Source: Ornithinicoccus sp045032955 (GTDB taxonomy: Bacteria > Actinomycetota > Actinomycetes > Actinomycetales > Dermatophilaceae). Taken from it: DNA of 64,000 nucleotides. Both the position numbers and the translations under genes were made by a program. The notes under the pieces are model-generated. The model searched no databases. It worked only from the letters and a program-made list of their open reading frames with translations, and had not been told where the DNA came from. The stretch spans positions 111,798 to 175,797 of the forward strand of contig NZ_JBJFZU010000012.1 of the NCBI RefSeq assembly GCF_045032955.1, given 5' to 3'. This document shows, in pieces, positions 1 to 8,490 of the stretch. The stretch's first letter is position 1; each line of letters begins with the position of its first letter.

Positions 1-68
1 ACCTCGGTGAACTCCCCCAGGGCAGGAATGCAGCAAGGGCAGCCGAGCTCTTCCAGGTGCGCGAGGGG
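1..68 (+). ncRNA. ffs: Signal recognition particle RNA (4.5S-like), 5' end outside the window
   Basis: RNA scaffold of the signal recognition particle, which binds Ffh and targets membrane and secreted proteins. The conserved domain-IV hairpin is visible: a GGAA tetraloop closed by GCA/TGC at about 23-33, the AGCAAGGG strand at 32-39, and flanking segments typical of actinobacterial SRP RNAs (GGTGAACTCCCCCAGGGC at 6-23). Bases 2-6 (CCTCG) can pair with 62-66 (CGAGG). The 5' portion is cut off by the window edge and the exact 3' end is estimated. Confidence 0.85.
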
Positions 69-140
69 TTCTTCATGCCCTGCCGTGCCGGGTCGGTGCG
101 TGGCAGGATGACCGGCACCAGTCCGCGAAAGGATCCCGCC

Positions 141-1376
141 ATGAGCTACCACGTCGGTTCCGAGGTCGGCCGTCTGCGCCAGGTGATCGTCCACCGGCCG
201 GGGCTCGAGATGCACCGGCTGACGCCGGACAACAAGGACCGCTACCTCTTCGACGAGATCCTCTGGGTCGAGCGGGCGCAGGCCGAGCACGACTACTTCG
301 TCCAGGTGATGACCGAGCGCGGCGTCACCGTGCACCACTTCGACACCCTGCTGCGGGAGGCGCTGGCGGTGCCCGCGGCCCGCGACCACGTGCTGGACCA
401 CAGCCTCGACGAGCGGCACGTCGGCCCGCAGGCCGCGCAGGAGCTGCGGGTGATGTTCGACGAGATGGACGACGCGGAGCTGACCACCCACCTCATCGGG
501 GGGATCACCAAGGCCGAGGTGCTGGCCAGGATCGGCAGCCCGCGCTCCGTCGTCGTCGACCAGCTCGGCCTGCACGACTCGGTGCTCGCGCCGCTGCCCA
601 ACCACCTCTTCACCCGGGACACCTCCGCCTGGGTCTACGGCGGCGTCGCCGTCAACTCGATGCACAAGAAGGCGCGGCGCCGGGAGACGGTGCACTACGA
701 CGCGATCTACCGGTACCACCCGATGTTCGCGGGGTCCGGGACGCGGTGGTGGAGCCACGGGATCGAGGACGGACCGGCCACCGCCGAGGGCGGGGACATC
801 CTGGTGCCCGGCAACGGGGTGGTGCTGGTGGGTCTGTCGGAGCGGACCACCACGATGGGGGTGGAGCGGCTGGCCCGCACCATCCTCGCCGCCGGCGACG
901 CGCATACCGTGGTGGCGCTGGACATGCCCAAGGCGCGGGCGGTCATGCACCTGGACACCGTGATGACGATGGTCGACCAGGAGACCTTCACCCGCTACAC
1001 CGGCCTGCCCGACCTCACCTCCTGGACGATGACCGCCGGTGACGAGGTGGACGGCGAGCTCCAGCTGGTCATCGAGCGGCACCAGCCGGAGAAGATGGAG
1101 CAGGTGATCGCCCACTCCCTGGGCCTGGAGAAGCTGCGGGTCCTCGCCGCGGACCAGGACCCGCGGGCGGCGGCGCGGGAGCAGTGGGACGACGGCTGCA
1201 ACGTGCTGGCGCTGGAGCCCGGGGTGGTCGTCGGCTACGAGCGCAACACCGTCACCAACGGCTACCTGCGCCGGCAAGGCGTCGAGGTGCTGGAGATCGG
1301 CGGCTCCGAGCTGGGTCGGGGGCGCGGCGGTCCGCGGTGCATGTCCTGCCCGATCGAGCGCGACCCGGTCGGCTGA
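141..1376 (+). CDS. arcA: Arginine deiminase
   Basis: Converts L-arginine to citrulline and ammonia in the cytoplasm, the first step of the ADI pathway. The 411-residue product has the usual family length and guanidino-modifying motifs: FTRDTSAW (~155), EGGDILV (~215), HLDTVMT (~272), and the C-terminal RGGPRCMSCP with the nucleophilic Cys. Start at 141 because family proteins begin at this MSYHVGSEVG segment and GAAAGGA lies just upstream; an earlier in-frame start at 57 would lie inside the SRP RNA. No arcB, arcC or arcD is next to it, so the rest of the pathway must be elsewhere or absent. The start codon of the next gene overlaps its stop. Confidence 0.95.
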   Translation: MSYHVGSEVGRLRQVIVHRPGLEMHRLTPDNKDRYLFDEILWVERAQAEHDYFVQVMTERGVTVHHFDTLLREALAVPAARDHVLDHSLDERHVGPQAAQELRVMFDEMDDAELTTHLIGGITKAEVLARIGSPRSVVVDQLGLHDSVLAPLPNHLFTRDTSAWVYGGVAVNSMHKKARRRETVHYDAIYRYHPMFAGSGTRWWSHGIEDGPATAEGGDILVPGNGVVLVGLSERTTTMGVERLARTILAAGDAHTVVALDMPKARAVMHLDTVMTMVDQETFTRYTGLPDLTSWTMTAGDEVDGELQLVIERHQPEKMEQVIAHSLGLEKLRVLAADQDPRAAAREQWDDGCNVLALEPGVVVGYERNTVTNGYLRRQGVEVLEIGGSELGRGRGGPRCMSCPIERDPVG

Positions 1377-1744
1377 TGCCGGCCCGACGCCGCGTCGACG
1401 TCGCCGACGGCGAGCAGGCGCTGGCCGCCTGGGAGGCGCTGCAGCCGGGGGAGGAGCTGGGGCGCGGGGTGCTGGCCACCGCGGTGCGCTACGCCATGGA
1501 GGAGCTGGTCGCGCGGGCCCCCGGCCGCTCGGTCGAGGTGCGGGTGCCCCCGTATGCCGCGGCGCAGGTGATCGAGGGGCCGCGGCACACCCGGGGCACC
1601 CCGACCAACGTCATCGAGACCGACCCGCAGACCTGGCTGGAGCTGGTGACCGGCCGCACCACATGGCCGGCGGCGGTGGCCGACGGCACCGTCCGGGCCT
1701 CCGGGCAGCGGGCCGACCTCACGGCATACCTGCCGCTGCGGTAG
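1376..1744 (+). CDS. SCP-like (sterol carrier family) protein
   Basis: Small 122-residue protein of the actinobacterial sterol-carrier-like family. Molecular role unknown; the fold suggests binding of a hydrophobic ligand. Recognised from the family signature: MPARRRVD start, VEVRVPPYAAAQVIEGP at mid-protein, RHTRGTPTNVIETDP, and the closing RADLTAYLPL. The ATG overlaps the arcA stop (TGATG), indicating translational coupling with arcA here. From memory, in related genomes this gene often sits beside purF/purM; here purF is about 5 kb downstream with other genes in between. Assignment to the family is firm, function is not. Confidence 0.75.
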   Translation: MPARRRVDVADGEQALAAWEALQPGEELGRGVLATAVRYAMEELVARAPGRSVEVRVPPYAAAQVIEGPRHTRGTPTNVIETDPQTWLELVTGRTTWPAAVADGTVRASGQRADLTAYLPLR

Positions 1745-1747
1745 CAC

Positions 1748-2377
1748 TCAGCCAGCGCCGTCGCCACCAGCGCCGTCGTCGCTCGCCGGGAGCGGGAAGA
1801 CCTGCTGGTAGAGCTTCACCATCCGCCGCCCCTCGCCCTGCCCGGCGTCCCGGGCGGCCTTGGCCCGGTCCAGGTGCTCGCGCAGCACCTCGGCCAGGGC
1901 GTCGGAGAGCGACTCCACCTCGCTCACCGTCAGCAGGGTGGTGACCTCGTTCGACAGCGAGGCCGCCGCCCAGCCCGGGTCCTCGTCGTCCATCCGGTCG
2001 ACCCACTCCTGCAGCCGGGCGGTCCGGGTCCGCAGCTGGTGGTGCATCACCGCCTGGGCGGCCGTCCGCGTCCCGTCGTCCGCGTCGCCGGCCGCGACCT
2101 CGGGGCCGAAGGAGAAGCCGACGGCCACCCACCAGCGCTCGCGTGCCGAGCCGCGCCCGGTCTCCTCCTCGACCAGCCCGTGCCGCTCGAGCTGGCGCAG
2201 GTGGTAGCTCGTCTGCCCCGTGCTCTCGCCCATCGCCCGGGCCAGCATCGAGGCGGTCGCGGCGCCGTGGTCCTTGAGGTGGTCGTACATCCGCATCCGC
2301 AGCGGGTGGGCGAACGCCTTGAGGGTCGCGGCGTCGACGGATCGGGCGGTGACGGCGGAGGCCTTGCGCTCGGTCAT
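1748..2377 (-). CDS. Winged-helix (ArsR-like) transcriptional regulator
   Basis: 209-residue regulator. Residues ~10-85 form an ArsR-type winged helix (LKAFAHPLRMRMYDHLKDHG, then the recognition region STGQTSYHLRQLERHGLV). The acidic, Arg/Glu-rich C-terminal half probably mediates dimerisation or effector sensing and contains no obvious metal site. Start chosen at MTERKASAV; a longer reading frame would run through the shared promoter. It is divergent from an MFS exporter, the common arrangement for a local repressor of efflux. The ligand cannot be read from sequence. Confidence 0.8.
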   Translation of the reverse strand: MTERKASAVTARSVDAATLKAFAHPLRMRMYDHLKDHGAATASMLARAMGESTGQTSYHLRQLERHGLVEEETGRGSARERWWVAVGFSFGPEVAAGDADDGTRTAAQAVMHHQLRTRTARLQEWVDRMDDEDPGWAAASLSNEVTTLLTVSEVESLSDALAEVLREHLDRAKAARDAGQGEGRRMVKLYQQVFPLPASDDGAGGDGAG

Positions 2378-2446
2378 GGTGCAGAGGTACCTTTGCAAAG
2401 AGTTGTTTGCATAACTTCTTCTGCACTGAGCATAGGGGAGCACGCC
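2378..2446. promoter_or_regulatory. Divergent promoter/operator region between regulator and MFS exporter
   Basis: This 69-base, AT-enriched spacer holds the perfect palindrome CTTTGCAAAG (2391-2400) and a related half-site GTTTGCATAAC (2405-2415). Both lie between the two start codons, as expected for the operator of the adjacent winged-helix protein. Binding is inferred. The exporter has a clear ribosome site AGGGGAG at 2434-2440. No confident -35/-10 pair could be assigned. Confidence 0.5.
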
Positions 2447-3733
2447 ATGACCGGCACCACCACCACGCCGAGGAGCACCGGGTCGCCGCTGGGGCGCCCG
2501 TTCGGCAGCCACCTGTCCGCCGTCGGCCTGGCCAACCTCGCCGACGGGGTCGTCCAGATCGGGGTGCCGCTGCTGGCGGTCACGTTGACCCGGTCACCGC
2601 TGCTGATGGGGGTGCTGACGGCCGCGGTGTGGCTCCCGTGGCTGGTGTGCGGCATCCCCGCAGGTGTCCTGGTCGACCGTTGGGACCGTCGCCGGACGAT
2701 GATCTGCAGCCTGCTGGTCCGCGCGGCACTGCTCGGCGGGGTCGCGCTGCTCGCGTGGGCCGACCTCCTCACCATCGGGGTGCTCATCGTGCTCGCGCTC
2801 GGCTACGGTGTCACCGAGGTCTTCGCCGACCTGGCCGCCGCCGCCCAGGTGCCGGCGCTGGTGGGGCGCGACGCGGGACGGCTGCGCCGGGCGAACTCCC
2901 GACTGCTGGCGGTGCAGCACTTCTGCAACGGCTTCGCCGGGCCGCCGCTGGCCGGGATCCTGGTGGCACTGGGGGCCGCCTGGCTGGTCGGGACCTCCGC
3001 ACTGGTCGCCGTCGCCGCGGTGCTGGCCCTCGCGCTCGGGCTGCGTGGCCGGTATGCCGCGAGCCGGCCCGAGGCGGAGAGCGCCGGGACCCGGTGGGCC
3101 GAGCTGACCTCGGGGATGCGCACCCTGTGGGCCCACCCGGTGCTGCGTCCGCTGGCCCTGGCCGCAGGGCTGTGGAACTTCGCGTCCACCGCCTTCAGCG
3201 CGGTGATCATCCTGTGGATGGTCGGCCCGGAGTCCGTCGGGGGTCTGTCCCCGCAGCTGTTCTCGCTGGTCATGGTGGCGCTCCCGGCCGGGGCGCTGCT
3301 CGGCAGCATGGTGGCCGGACGGCTGCTGCGGCGGTGGTCCGAGATGAGCGTCCTGGTCGTCTGCTGGGGGCTCAACGGCGTCCTCAACCTGATGCCGCTG
3401 CTGTGGCCCACGGCCTGGGGCCTGGCGATCTTCCTGCTGGGCGTCGGGCCGCTCGGGGTGGTCGGCAACATCGTCTCCGGGTCGATCCGACCGCGGATGG
3501 TCCAGGACCACGTGCTGGGCCGGGTCGGCGGCGCCTCCCGGGTGCTGGTCTTCGGGGCGATGCCGCTGGGTGCCCTGGCAGGCGGCCAGGTCGCCGAGCT
3601 CTTCGGCATCCCGGTGGTGCTGGTGGGGGTGGCCTCGGTGATGCTGCTGGCCACCCTGCTGGTCGGCGCCACCGTCCCGCAGTCGCTCGTGGACGCGCAC
3701 GAGCTCGAGCCGGAGCGCGCACCGGTCGGCTGA
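2447..3733 (+). CDS. MFS transporter, probable drug exporter
   Basis: 428-residue integral membrane protein with about 12 hydrophobic segments. It has the MFS loop 2-3 signature (GVLVDRWDRRRTMI, ~residues 72-85) and resembles the macrolide/enterobactin-exporter branch (MFS_3). Start at 2447 follows AGGGGAG at 7 nt; the frame stays open much further upstream only because it passes through the opposite-strand regulator. Being paired with a divergent regulator suggests inducible efflux. Substrate unknown. Confidence 0.85.
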   Translation: MTGTTTTPRSTGSPLGRPFGSHLSAVGLANLADGVVQIGVPLLAVTLTRSPLLMGVLTAAVWLPWLVCGIPAGVLVDRWDRRRTMICSLLVRAALLGGVALLAWADLLTIGVLIVLALGYGVTEVFADLAAAAQVPALVGRDAGRLRRANSRLLAVQHFCNGFAGPPLAGILVALGAAWLVGTSALVAVAAVLALALGLRGRYAASRPEAESAGTRWAELTSGMRTLWAHPVLRPLALAAGLWNFASTAFSAVIILWMVGPESVGGLSPQLFSLVMVALPAGALLGSMVAGRLLRRWSEMSVLVVCWGLNGVLNLMPLLWPTAWGLAIFLLGVGPLGVVGNIVSGSIRPRMVQDHVLGRVGGASRVLVFGAMPLGALAGGQVAELFGIPVVLVGVASVMLLATLLVGATVPQSLVDAHELEPERAPVG

Positions 3734-3764
3734 GGCGGGACCGCTCGCGTTAGCCTCGGCTCCC

Positions 3765-4625
3765 ATGAGGATCGGTGTCTGCATCCTGCCCGAGCACCCC
3801 TGGCGCGAGGCCGAGCCGTTGTGGCGGCAGGTCGAGGACTGGGGCTTCGAGCACGCCTGGACCTACGACCACCTGGTCTGGGCAGGGCTGCCGCAGGCGC
3901 CCTGGCACTCGACCGTCGCCACCCTCGCGGCGGCCGCCATGGTCACCGACCGGGTCCGACTCGGCACCTTCGTCGCGTCCCCGAACTTCCGGCACCCGGC
4001 CCTGCTGGCCAAGGACGTGACCACCCTGGACGACCTCAGCGCCGGTCGGGTGCTGCTCGGTCTGGGCGCCGGGGGCGACCTGGACAGCCGACTGCTCGGC
4101 GACGAGCACAGCCGCGGCGAGCGCACCGCCCGCTTCGAGGAGTTCGTGCCGCTGCTGGACCGGCTGCTGACCGAGGACCACGTCGAGGCCGAGGGCGAGT
4201 TCTTCACCGTGGCCGGGGCCGGGGCGCGTCCCCGCTGCGTCCAGCAGCCCCGGGTGCCCTTCGTCGTCGCCGCCAACGGGCCCCGCGCGATGCGGCTGGC
4301 GGTCGCGCACGGCACCGGGTGGCTCACCACGGGGCCGCCCGATGCCGCCGAGGACGGCCTGGACGCCTGGTGGCGCGGGGTGGGCGAGCTCGCCGCCCGG
4401 GTCGACGAGCTGGAGGCCGGGGCGGGCCGGGACCGGCCGCTGGAGCGCTACCTCTCGCTGGACGCCGGGGCGCCCGCGCTGAGCAGCCTGGACGAGGTCC
4501 AGGACCGGATCGGGCGCGCGCAGCAGGCCGGGTTCACCGACGTCGTCGTGCACTGGCCCCGTGCGGAGGCGCCCTACCGGGCGGACGTGCGGGTGCTGGA
4601 GGCGCTCGCCGGCTCCCGGTCCTGA
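3765..4625 (+). CDS. LLM-class flavin-dependent oxidoreductase
   Basis: 286-residue luciferase-like monooxygenase fold (F420- or FMN-dependent). Family features: N-terminal strand MRIGVCILPEH, WTYDHLVW near residue 28, RVRLGTFVASPNFRHPALLAKDV (~67-88), LSAGRVLLGLGAGG (~95-108) and PFVVAANGPRAM (~165). A TAGCCT -10 element lies 8 nt before ATG with no Shine-Dalgarno, so the message is probably leaderless. The substrate cannot be inferred. A strong hairpin begins at its stop codon. Confidence 0.85.
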   Translation: MRIGVCILPEHPWREAEPLWRQVEDWGFEHAWTYDHLVWAGLPQAPWHSTVATLAAAAMVTDRVRLGTFVASPNFRHPALLAKDVTTLDDLSAGRVLLGLGAGGDLDSRLLGDEHSRGERTARFEEFVPLLDRLLTEDHVEAEGEFFTVAGAGARPRCVQQPRVPFVVAANGPRAMRLAVAHGTGWLTTGPPDAAEDGLDAWWRGVGELAARVDELEAGAGRDRPLERYLSLDAGAPALSSLDEVQDRIGRAQQAGFTDVVVHWPRAEAPYRADVRVLEALAGSRS

Positions 4626-4665
4626 CCGACCGGCCGGCCGCGGGGTATCCAGCGGCCGGGTCGGT
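4625..4665 (+). terminator. Strong GC hairpin after the LLM oxidoreductase
   Basis: The arms ACCGACC and CGGCCGC pair with GCGGCCG and GGTCGGT, with a 3-nt bulge and a 10-nt loop, starting at the last base of the stop codon. There is no T tract, as is usual for GC-rich actinobacteria. It probably ends the upstream transcript. Confidence 0.55.
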
Positions 4666-4746
4666 GCTCTCAGGGGGCGACGCCCAGCGGAGGCACCCAG
4701 GTCTCCCGGCGCCGCCCGGTCGCAGGTCGACCGGCCCGTGGAGAGG
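4663..4746 (+). promoter_or_regulatory. Structured 5' leader of the cell-wall-binding-repeat gene
   Basis: Between the previous terminator and the SD sequence (GGAGAGG, 4740-4746) lies a nested stem: GGTGC (4663-4667) with GCACC (4693-4697), enclosing GGGC-GAC-GCCC (4675-4685). It does not match the actinobacterial c-di-AMP riboswitch consensus as I know it. No riboswitch class is claimed. Confidence 0.3.
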
Positions 4747-4753
4747 CCCCAGG

Positions 4754-6226
4754 ATGAGACGCACCGCACGCCCCACCCACCCCGCTGCCCGACCCGGCCG
4801 ACGCGGCAGACCCGGTCGAGGCGGTGGCCCGAGCACGGCCGCCGGTACCGCCCTCGGGCTGCTCGCCACCGGTCTGGCCGGCGCCCCCGCGCTCGCCGCG
4901 ACCCTGGAGGAGCACGAGATCACCGGGGTGCAGTTCGTCAACGACGACTGCAGCCGCAACGAGTACGTCATCGACGCCCGGGTGACCGGCACCACGGACG
5001 ACGTCGGCGGCTTCGACCGGGTGCGCTTCGAGGTGTGGGACGACGGTGCGCTCAAGGACAGCCGCACCCTGGAGGTCGAGGTCGGCACCACCCGTGACCT
5101 GTCCGCCTTCCTGTCCTTCGTCGGCCTCTACGGCGGCGGGGCACCGGGGGTGGGCATCGTCATCAGCGACGTGGACGGGGCCGACGTCGAGGTCGGCACC
5201 CTGGACGTCGTCGACCCGTTCTACCCCGACGACGTCGACGGGCCCTGCGCCTTCGACGTGGAGCGGATCGGTGGCCCGACCCGGATCGAGACCGCGGCGA
5301 TGCTCTCCGAGCAGAAGTTCGTGTCGGCCGACACCGTCGTCATCGCGACCGCCCGGGACTTCCCGGACGCGTTGGCCGCAGCGCCCTGGGCCGGCCAGCT
5401 CGGGGCCCCGCTGCTGCTCACCCATCCCGGCGGCCTGTCCGCGGCCACCGGTGCCGAGCTCACCCGGCTGTCCCCGGAGGACGTCCTGGTCGTCGGTGGG
5501 AGCGCCGCGGTCGGGGACGCCGTCCTGGAGGACGTGCAGGCGAGCCTGCCGGCCGCGACCGTGCAGCGGATCTCCGGCGCGGATCGTTACGCGACCGCCG
5601 GGCTGGTCGCCCAGCAGGTGATCCAGGACAGCAGCCCGGAGGTCTTCGTGGCCTCGGGGCAGGCCTTCCCGGACGCGCTCGTCCTGAGCGCACTGGCCGC
5701 GCGGCACCAGGCTCCGCTGGTGCTGGTCCGCAGCGACGAGGTGCCGTCGGCCACCGGCGCCGCGCTCACCGCCCTCGACTACGACCACGTCTACGCCGCC
5801 GGTGGGACCGCCGTGCTCGGGGACGCCGTCCTGGACGAGGTCGCCGGCGGCCAGCCGTGGACGCGCTACCAGGGCGCCGACAGGTATGCGACCGCCGCCG
5901 CCGTGCTGGAGCAGTTCCCGGCCGAGGGCAAGGTGCTGGTCGCCACCGGCCAGGACTTCCCGGACAGCCTGACCGCGGTCCCGGTGGCGGCCCGGACCGG
6001 TGCCGGGGTGGCGCTGACCCGGCCGGAGGCCGTGCCCGCCGCGGTGATCAGTGAGGTCGACCGGCTGATCACCGGGTTCTCCTTCCCGCTGATCACCGTC
6101 GTCGGGGGCGAGTCGGCGGTGCACCCGGCCGTCCAGGCGCAGCTGCAGGCGCTCTTCGGCGCGGCCGCCCCGCCCGCGGCTCGGCCCTCGGGCAGCTCGA
6201 CGACCGGCAACCTCCCGCAGGAGTGA
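4754..6226 (+). CDS. Secreted cell-wall-binding repeat 2 (CWB2) protein
   Basis: 490-residue surface protein. An Arg-rich N-terminus and hydrophobic stretch end at ALA-ATLEEHE (~residue 48), a Sec-type signal peptide. Residues ~50-170 form a unique domain. Residues ~170-480 carry three CWB2 repeats, each with an RIGGPTRIETA/RISGADRYATA/RYQGADRYATA opening, a DFPDAL/AFPDAL/DFPDSL motif and a VVGG/AAGG/VVGG strand. In other Gram-positives three such repeats bind anionic wall polymers non-covalently. The start is supported by GGAGAGG 7 nt upstream. The function of the unique domain (contains NDDCSRNEYVIDARVTG) is unknown. Confidence 0.85.
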   Translation: MRRTARPTHPAARPGRRGRPGRGGGPSTAAGTALGLLATGLAGAPALAATLEEHEITGVQFVNDDCSRNEYVIDARVTGTTDDVGGFDRVRFEVWDDGALKDSRTLEVEVGTTRDLSAFLSFVGLYGGGAPGVGIVISDVDGADVEVGTLDVVDPFYPDDVDGPCAFDVERIGGPTRIETAAMLSEQKFVSADTVVIATARDFPDALAAAPWAGQLGAPLLLTHPGGLSAATGAELTRLSPEDVLVVGGSAAVGDAVLEDVQASLPAATVQRISGADRYATAGLVAQQVIQDSSPEVFVASGQAFPDALVLSALAARHQAPLVLVRSDEVPSATGAALTALDYDHVYAAGGTAVLGDAVLDEVAGGQPWTRYQGADRYATAAAVLEQFPAEGKVLVATGQDFPDSLTAVPVAARTGAGVALTRPEAVPAAVISEVDRLITGFSFPLITVVGGESAVHPAVQAQLQALFGAAAPPAARPSGSSTTGNLPQE

Positions 6227-6238
6227 GCACGGACCGGG

Positions 6239-6267
6239 CCCCCTCCGCGGCACCGCCGCGGAGGGGG
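6239..6267 (+). terminator. 12-bp perfect hairpin overlapping the next gene's ribosome site
   Basis: CCCCCTCCGCGG (6239-6250), loop CACCG, CCGCGGAGGGGG (6256-6267). Positioned 13 nt after the CWB2 gene stop, so a likely terminator. The 3' arm contains GGAGGGGG, the only SD-like sequence for the next gene. Confidence 0.6.
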
Positions 6268-6275
6268 ATACTGGT

Positions 6276-6560
6276 GTGGTGGTACCCGACCGAGACGACA
6301 CCAGTGCGCCGCCCACCGGCCCGGGCCCGCAGCCGCGACCCCAGCGGGTCCACCGCCGCCCGCAGCTGAGCAGGTTCCTCGTGGTGGGGGGCCTGGTCGG
6401 TTTCGTGCTGGGGGTCGTGGTGGCCCTGCGCGGACCCGAGGTGGCGGGCAGCACCGTGCTGCAGCAGATCGTCCTGCTCGGCACCATCGGGGCCATCTTC
6501 ACCAGCTTCGCCGCGGCGATCCTCTACCTGGTCCTGGACCGGCTGAGCCAGCGGGACTGA
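6276..6560 (+). CDS. Small two-span membrane protein
   Basis: 94 residues from GTG (6276): a Pro/Arg-rich cytoplasmic N-terminus of ~30 residues, then two hydrophobic spans (RFLVVGGLVGFVLGVVVA and IVLLGTIGAIFTSFAAAILYLV). No recognised function. A GATACT -10-like hexamer 6 nt before the in-frame GTG at 6279 suggests that leaderless initiation there is an alternative. It is followed after 3 nt by a similar small gene and then purF. The pair resembles small conserved actinobacterial membrane proteins of unknown role. Confidence 0.6.
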   Translation: MVVPDRDDTSAPPTGPGPQPRPQRVHRRPQLSRFLVVGGLVGFVLGVVVALRGPEVAGSTVLQQIVLLGTIGAIFTSFAAAILYLVLDRLSQRD

Positions 6561-6563
6561 GCG

Positions 6564-6779
6564 ATGGCGCCGCGTCACCCGAGCCTGGTCAGGTACCTGG
6601 TGGTCGGTGCTGTGACCGGGGTGGTGATCTGCCTGCTGGTGGCCGTCCTCGGCGACGACGTGCCCTACGTCAACGGCCTGGAGGAGTACCTGATCTTCAC
6701 CGTGCTCGGGGTCGGGGTGGGCGGTTCGCTGGGGGCGCTCGCCTATCTCGTCGCCGACCGGCCGCGGCTCGGGTCCTGA
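6564..6779 (+). CDS. Small two-span membrane protein, paralogue-like to the preceding gene
   Basis: 71 residues. The opening LVRYLVVGAVTGVVICLLVAV resembles the first span of the preceding protein (RFLVVGGLVGFVLGVVVA), followed by a second span (YLIFTVLGVGVGGSLGALAYLV). The ATG lies 3 nt after the upstream stop, so the two are co-translated and may form a complex. This is inference from layout only. No function assigned. Confidence 0.6.
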   Translation: MAPRHPSLVRYLVVGAVTGVVICLLVAVLGDDVPYVNGLEEYLIFTVLGVGVGGSLGALAYLVADRPRLGS

Positions 6780-6839
6780 CGGGGTCGCACCGGCGGGACG
6801 TGGGTGTCCGGCACGCTGCGGCTGTGGGACGATGAGGTC

Positions 6840-8420
6840 GTGGCTCGCGCTGACGGACGGCTCTCGCACGACCTCCTGCCCGAGGAACGCCTGCCCCAGG
6901 ACGCCTGTGGTGTCTTCGGGGTCTGGGCGCCCGGTGAGGAGGTCGCCAAGCTCACCTACTACGGCCTCTACGCCCTGCAGCACCGGGGCCAGGAGGCGGC
7001 CGGGATCGCCACCAGCGACGGCTCGCGGCTGGTGGTCTACAAGGACGTGGGGCTGGTCAGCCAGGTCTTCGACGAGTCAGCCCTGGCCTCGTTGCAGGGC
7101 TACCTGGCGGTCGGCCACTGTCGCTACTCCACCACCGGCCGCAACAGCTGGCAGAACGCCCAGCCCACGCTCGGCGGGACCGCCGACGGCACCGTGGCGC
7201 TCGCGCACAACGGCAACCTGATCAACACCGCCGAGCTACGGGACCTGCTGCGCCAGGCGCACGGCGGTGACCTGTCACGCTCGGGCGGCGAGGTGAGCCG
7301 GGGCAGCACCACCGACACCGCGATCGTCACCGGCCTGCTCACCGCCGACCAGGACCTCCCGCTGGAGGAGGCCGCGATGCAGGTGCTGCCGCAGCTGCGC
7401 GGCGCGTTCAGCCTGGTCTTCTGCGACGAGTCCACGCTGTATGCCGCCCGCGACCCGCAGGGTGTGCGCCCCCTGGTCCTGGGCCGGCTGGAGCGTGGCT
7501 GGGTGGTCGCCTCGGAGACGGCGGCGCTGGACATCGTGGGCGCGTCCGTGGTCCGTGAGATCGAGCCCGGCGAGCTGATCGCCATCGACGCCGACGGGCT
7601 GCGTTCGCGCCGGTTCGCCGAGGCCGCGCCCAAGCGCTGCGTCTTCGAGTGGGTCTACCTGGCCCGGCCGGACACCACCATCGCCGGTCGCGAGGTCTAC
7701 AACAGCCGGGTCGAGATGGGCCGTCAGCTGGCGCGCGAGCACCCCGTCGACGCGGACATGGTGATGCCCACCCCGGAGTCCGGGACGCCCGCCGCCATCG
7801 GGTACGCCCAGGAGTCGGGGATCCCCTACGGCCAGGGGCTGGTGAAGAACGCCTATGTCGGCCGCACCTTCATCGCGCCCAGCCAGACCATCCGGCAGCT
7901 GGGGATCCGGCTCAAGCTCAACCCGCTGCGCGAGGTGATCAAGGGCAAGCGCCTGGTGGTCGTCGACGACTCCATCGTCCGCGGCAACACCCAGCGCGCG
8001 CTGGTCCGGATGCTGCGCGAGGCCGGTGCCGCGGAGGTGCACGTGCGCATCTCCTCGCCGCCGGTGCGCTGGCCCTGCTTCTACGGGATCGACTTCGCGA
8101 CCCGGGCCGAGCTGATCGCGACCGGGCTGGAGAGCGGTGACATCTGCACCAGCATCGGGGCGGACTCCCTCGGCTACATCTCCGAGGACGGGATGGTCGC
8201 CGCCACCGAGCAGCCCCGCTCCAGCCTGTGCACCGCCTGCTTCTCCGGGGAGTACCCGATCGGGCTGCCCGAGGAGGGCCAGCTCGGCAAGGACGTCCTC
8301 GAGCTGCAGTTCCCGGTGGTGCACGAGGGCACCGACCCGACCGACGTGGGGACCCTGGACGTCGAAGGCGTCGGCGTCACCGCCTCCCCGGGCGCCGACG
8401 CGGCCGTCCGCCGGCCCTGA
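6840..8420 (+). CDS. purF: Amidophosphoribosyltransferase
   Basis: First committed step of purine synthesis: PRPP plus glutamine gives phosphoribosylamine. 526 residues from GTG 6840. The short propeptide precedes DACGVFG, whose Cys (~residue 23) becomes the N-terminal nucleophile of the class II glutamine amidotransferase domain. The PRPP loop VVVDDSIVRGNT is at ~380, and the CTACFSGEYP region near the C-terminus fits the Fe-S-type (Bacillus-like) enzyme. A GTG at 6804 is in frame and cannot be excluded, but homologues begin near MARxDGRLSHDL. purM follows 70 nt later. Confidence 0.95.
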   Translation: MARADGRLSHDLLPEERLPQDACGVFGVWAPGEEVAKLTYYGLYALQHRGQEAAGIATSDGSRLVVYKDVGLVSQVFDESALASLQGYLAVGHCRYSTTGRNSWQNAQPTLGGTADGTVALAHNGNLINTAELRDLLRQAHGGDLSRSGGEVSRGSTTDTAIVTGLLTADQDLPLEEAAMQVLPQLRGAFSLVFCDESTLYAARDPQGVRPLVLGRLERGWVVASETAALDIVGASVVREIEPGELIAIDADGLRSRRFAEAAPKRCVFEWVYLARPDTTIAGREVYNSRVEMGRQLAREHPVDADMVMPTPESGTPAAIGYAQESGIPYGQGLVKNAYVGRTFIAPSQTIRQLGIRLKLNPLREVIKGKRLVVVDDSIVRGNTQRALVRMLREAGAAEVHVRISSPPVRWPCFYGIDFATRAELIATGLESGDICTSIGADSLGYISEDGMVAATEQPRSSLCTACFSGEYPIGLPEEGQLGKDVLELQFPVVHEGTDPTDVGTLDVEGVGVTASPGADAAVRRP

Positions 8421-8490
8421 GCCCGACCCGGCATACGCCCACGCCGTCTGCCGTCCGCTGCCACCCGATGACCACTTCGAGGGGACACCG

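Noticed and set aside
141..1376. Arginine deiminase operon
   Set aside because: No arcB, arcC, arcD or argR gene adjoins; only arcA and an SCP-like gene are coupled.
4626..4753. c-di-AMP (ydaO) or SAM riboswitch upstream of the CWB2 gene
   Set aside because: The conserved core sequences of these classes, as I know them, are not present; only generic GC stems are visible.
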